From the NCBI GenBank assembly GCA_003313425.1, contig NHZP01000113.1, positions 1 to 55,586 on the forward strand: a stretch of 55,586 nucleotides of DNA. The letters run 5' to 3'. Under the pieces are notes generated by a model that worked only from the letters and a program-made list of their open reading frames with translations, ran no database searches and was not told where the DNA came from. Positions 54,617 to 55,586 of this stretch are shown here, piece by piece. Every line of letters starts with the position of its first letter. The first letter of the stretch is position 1. The position numbers were made by a program, and so were the translations under genes. Source of the stretch: Pseudopyrenochaeta lycopersici. Its lineage: Eukaryota; Ascomycota; Dothideomycetes; Pleosporales; Pseudopyrenochaetaceae.

Positions 54617-55586
54617 TGCGGTAGGGCCGGCAAGTTGTTGCGGGCGGAGACGACGGGGTCGGTACAAAGTACGGTGCGATCCTTGAGACAAGATGAAAGT
54701 TAGGAGCTTTCCAAGCAAGCAAAGAGTTTGGATGGTACTGTATAGGACTGTTGTCGAGGCTCTTTATAGTACTGCTCAAGGCCCCTTGGTCGCCTCACTC
54801 AAACAACGGGACCACAATTCCGGGCGATGTTAACAGGCAGCAGAATGATTGACGTCAGCAAACTTGTCCCTTTGCCACAGCAGATGCCTCCCAAAAGCCT
54901 CTCCTCAGGCTTTCTTCACCGTCTTGGCAAACTCGATCATGCCTAGTCGATAACATAGCCACCCACCAAGTCGATCGTGCCTCACACCACGCCCACAGTC
55001 CGCATGGTTGTATCCCTGCAGGGGAAGTTTAATCCCTCCTGGCTCTGAGTGAGGTCCACATAGTACGTCTCAGCTTTGTCTCTCACATCAGCCTATATCT
55101 GATAGCGCTACGGTGGCGCAAAAGGGGCAAGTAAGTCCGGATCCAGATGACTTGGTTGGCGTCGTTATCTTTCCTCGCTGCCACCTGTTCCTGAAATCCT
55201 TAGCTGCTTATCTGTAAGCAATTCAACGCTCTAGAGATGTCTTCGATCATCATGCCATCATGTGACATGTGAATCTTTGCAGCATTGCCCCTAGATGTCA
55301 AGTCAACGACGCATTATGCTGCTGTTCATCTGGCTTATTTACGTCTGGAAGTGATGCGTCAGATGTCTGTGGATCACCTTGACTGCACCTGGCATTCCCG
55401 CTTTGCCCGTTACACGGCTGACTTATGACACGACAACTGGTGCTAAGTAAGCCAAAGTGGGAGAGACTTTGTACGCATGGTAAAGCGAGATCAGATGAGC
55501 ATCTAGGTGTCAGGTGTAGGGAGAAGCTCAGAAGTACTGCATAGGAAAGGGCGATAAATAGTAGGACCGATAACTATTACTAGTCC
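54617..55586. other. Right flank, promoter of deoxyribosyltransferase-like gene
   Basis: Minus-strand promoter region; no other gene recognised to the window end. Confidence 0.4.
54762..54768 (-). promoter_or_regulatory. Possible TATA box
   Basis: TATAAAG on the minus strand, about 145 bp upstream of the ATG at 54616. Suggestive by position only. Confidence 0.35.

Noticed and set aside
1..55586. tRNA, rRNA, CRISPR or bacterial-type operon features
   Set aside because: None was recognised, and the splicing and gene content are fungal.

Overview
The window looks like nuclear DNA of a filamentous ascomycete (Pezizomycotina; a dothideomycete is my guess, by inference only). The reasons are introns of about 46-110 bp with CTAAC/CTGAC-type branch points, a highly reducing polyketide synthase with an O-methyltransferase beside it, a DUF7492-type secreted protein, an ATF-type bZIP, and a rich set of fungal transposons. 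Several transposons carry in-frame stops of the CpA-to-TpA kind expected from repeat-induced point mutation (RIP).

Layout. 1-3.0 kb: an unrecognised three-exon gene, then a 305-bp MITE and a possible solo LTR. 3.8-6.9 kb: a decayed Mutator-like element (MULE) with its own 172-bp MITE inserted. 7.4-10.1 kb: a fold-back element, an intact three-exon MARVEL-type membrane protein gene and a broken bZIP gene. 10.6-17.4 kb: a transposon nest made of a stop-ridden Tc1/mariner element, a 264-bp MITE with a perfect 9-bp target duplication at the junction, and a piggyBac element whose transposase is intact except that a complete hAT element (perfect 16-bp inverted repeats, perfect 8-bp target duplication, intact transposase) sits in its last codons. 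The right end of piggyBac abuts an epoxide hydrolase gene that has lost its 5' end. 19.2-20.7 kb: a second decayed Tc1/mariner element. 21.9-23.2 kb: a multi-pass membrane protein and a small damaged multi-exon gene. 23.7-29.2 kb: a Ty3/gypsy chromovirus with apparently identical LTRs and a Tf1-like self-primer. 29.2-29.4 kb: a 9-bp minisatellite. 29.4-34.7 kb: a Ty1/copia element whose gag-pol is one frame broken only by two UGA codons. 34.7-45.4 kb: a polyketide synthase pseudogene, cut by the copia LTR just before the carrier-protein serine, and an O-methyltransferase relic. 45.4-50.4 kb: nothing recognised. 50.4-51.7 kb: the 3' end of a Tad1-type LINE with an inverted duplication at its 5' side. 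52.2-54.6 kb: a secreted DUF7492/LPMO-like protein and a nucleoside deoxyribosyltransferase-like protein on opposite strands.

Reading it together: this is a repeat-rich accessory region in which a secondary-metabolite locus (reducing PKS plus O-methyltransferase) and an epoxide hydrolase have been destroyed by transposon insertion, C-to-T stops and single-base frameshifts. Some frameshifts lie in homopolymers and could be assembly errors; the stops cannot be explained that way. The youngest elements are the gypsy, copia, piggyBac and hAT copies. The two mariners and the MULE are older. All gene models are read by eye; names rest on remembered family motifs, not on searches.
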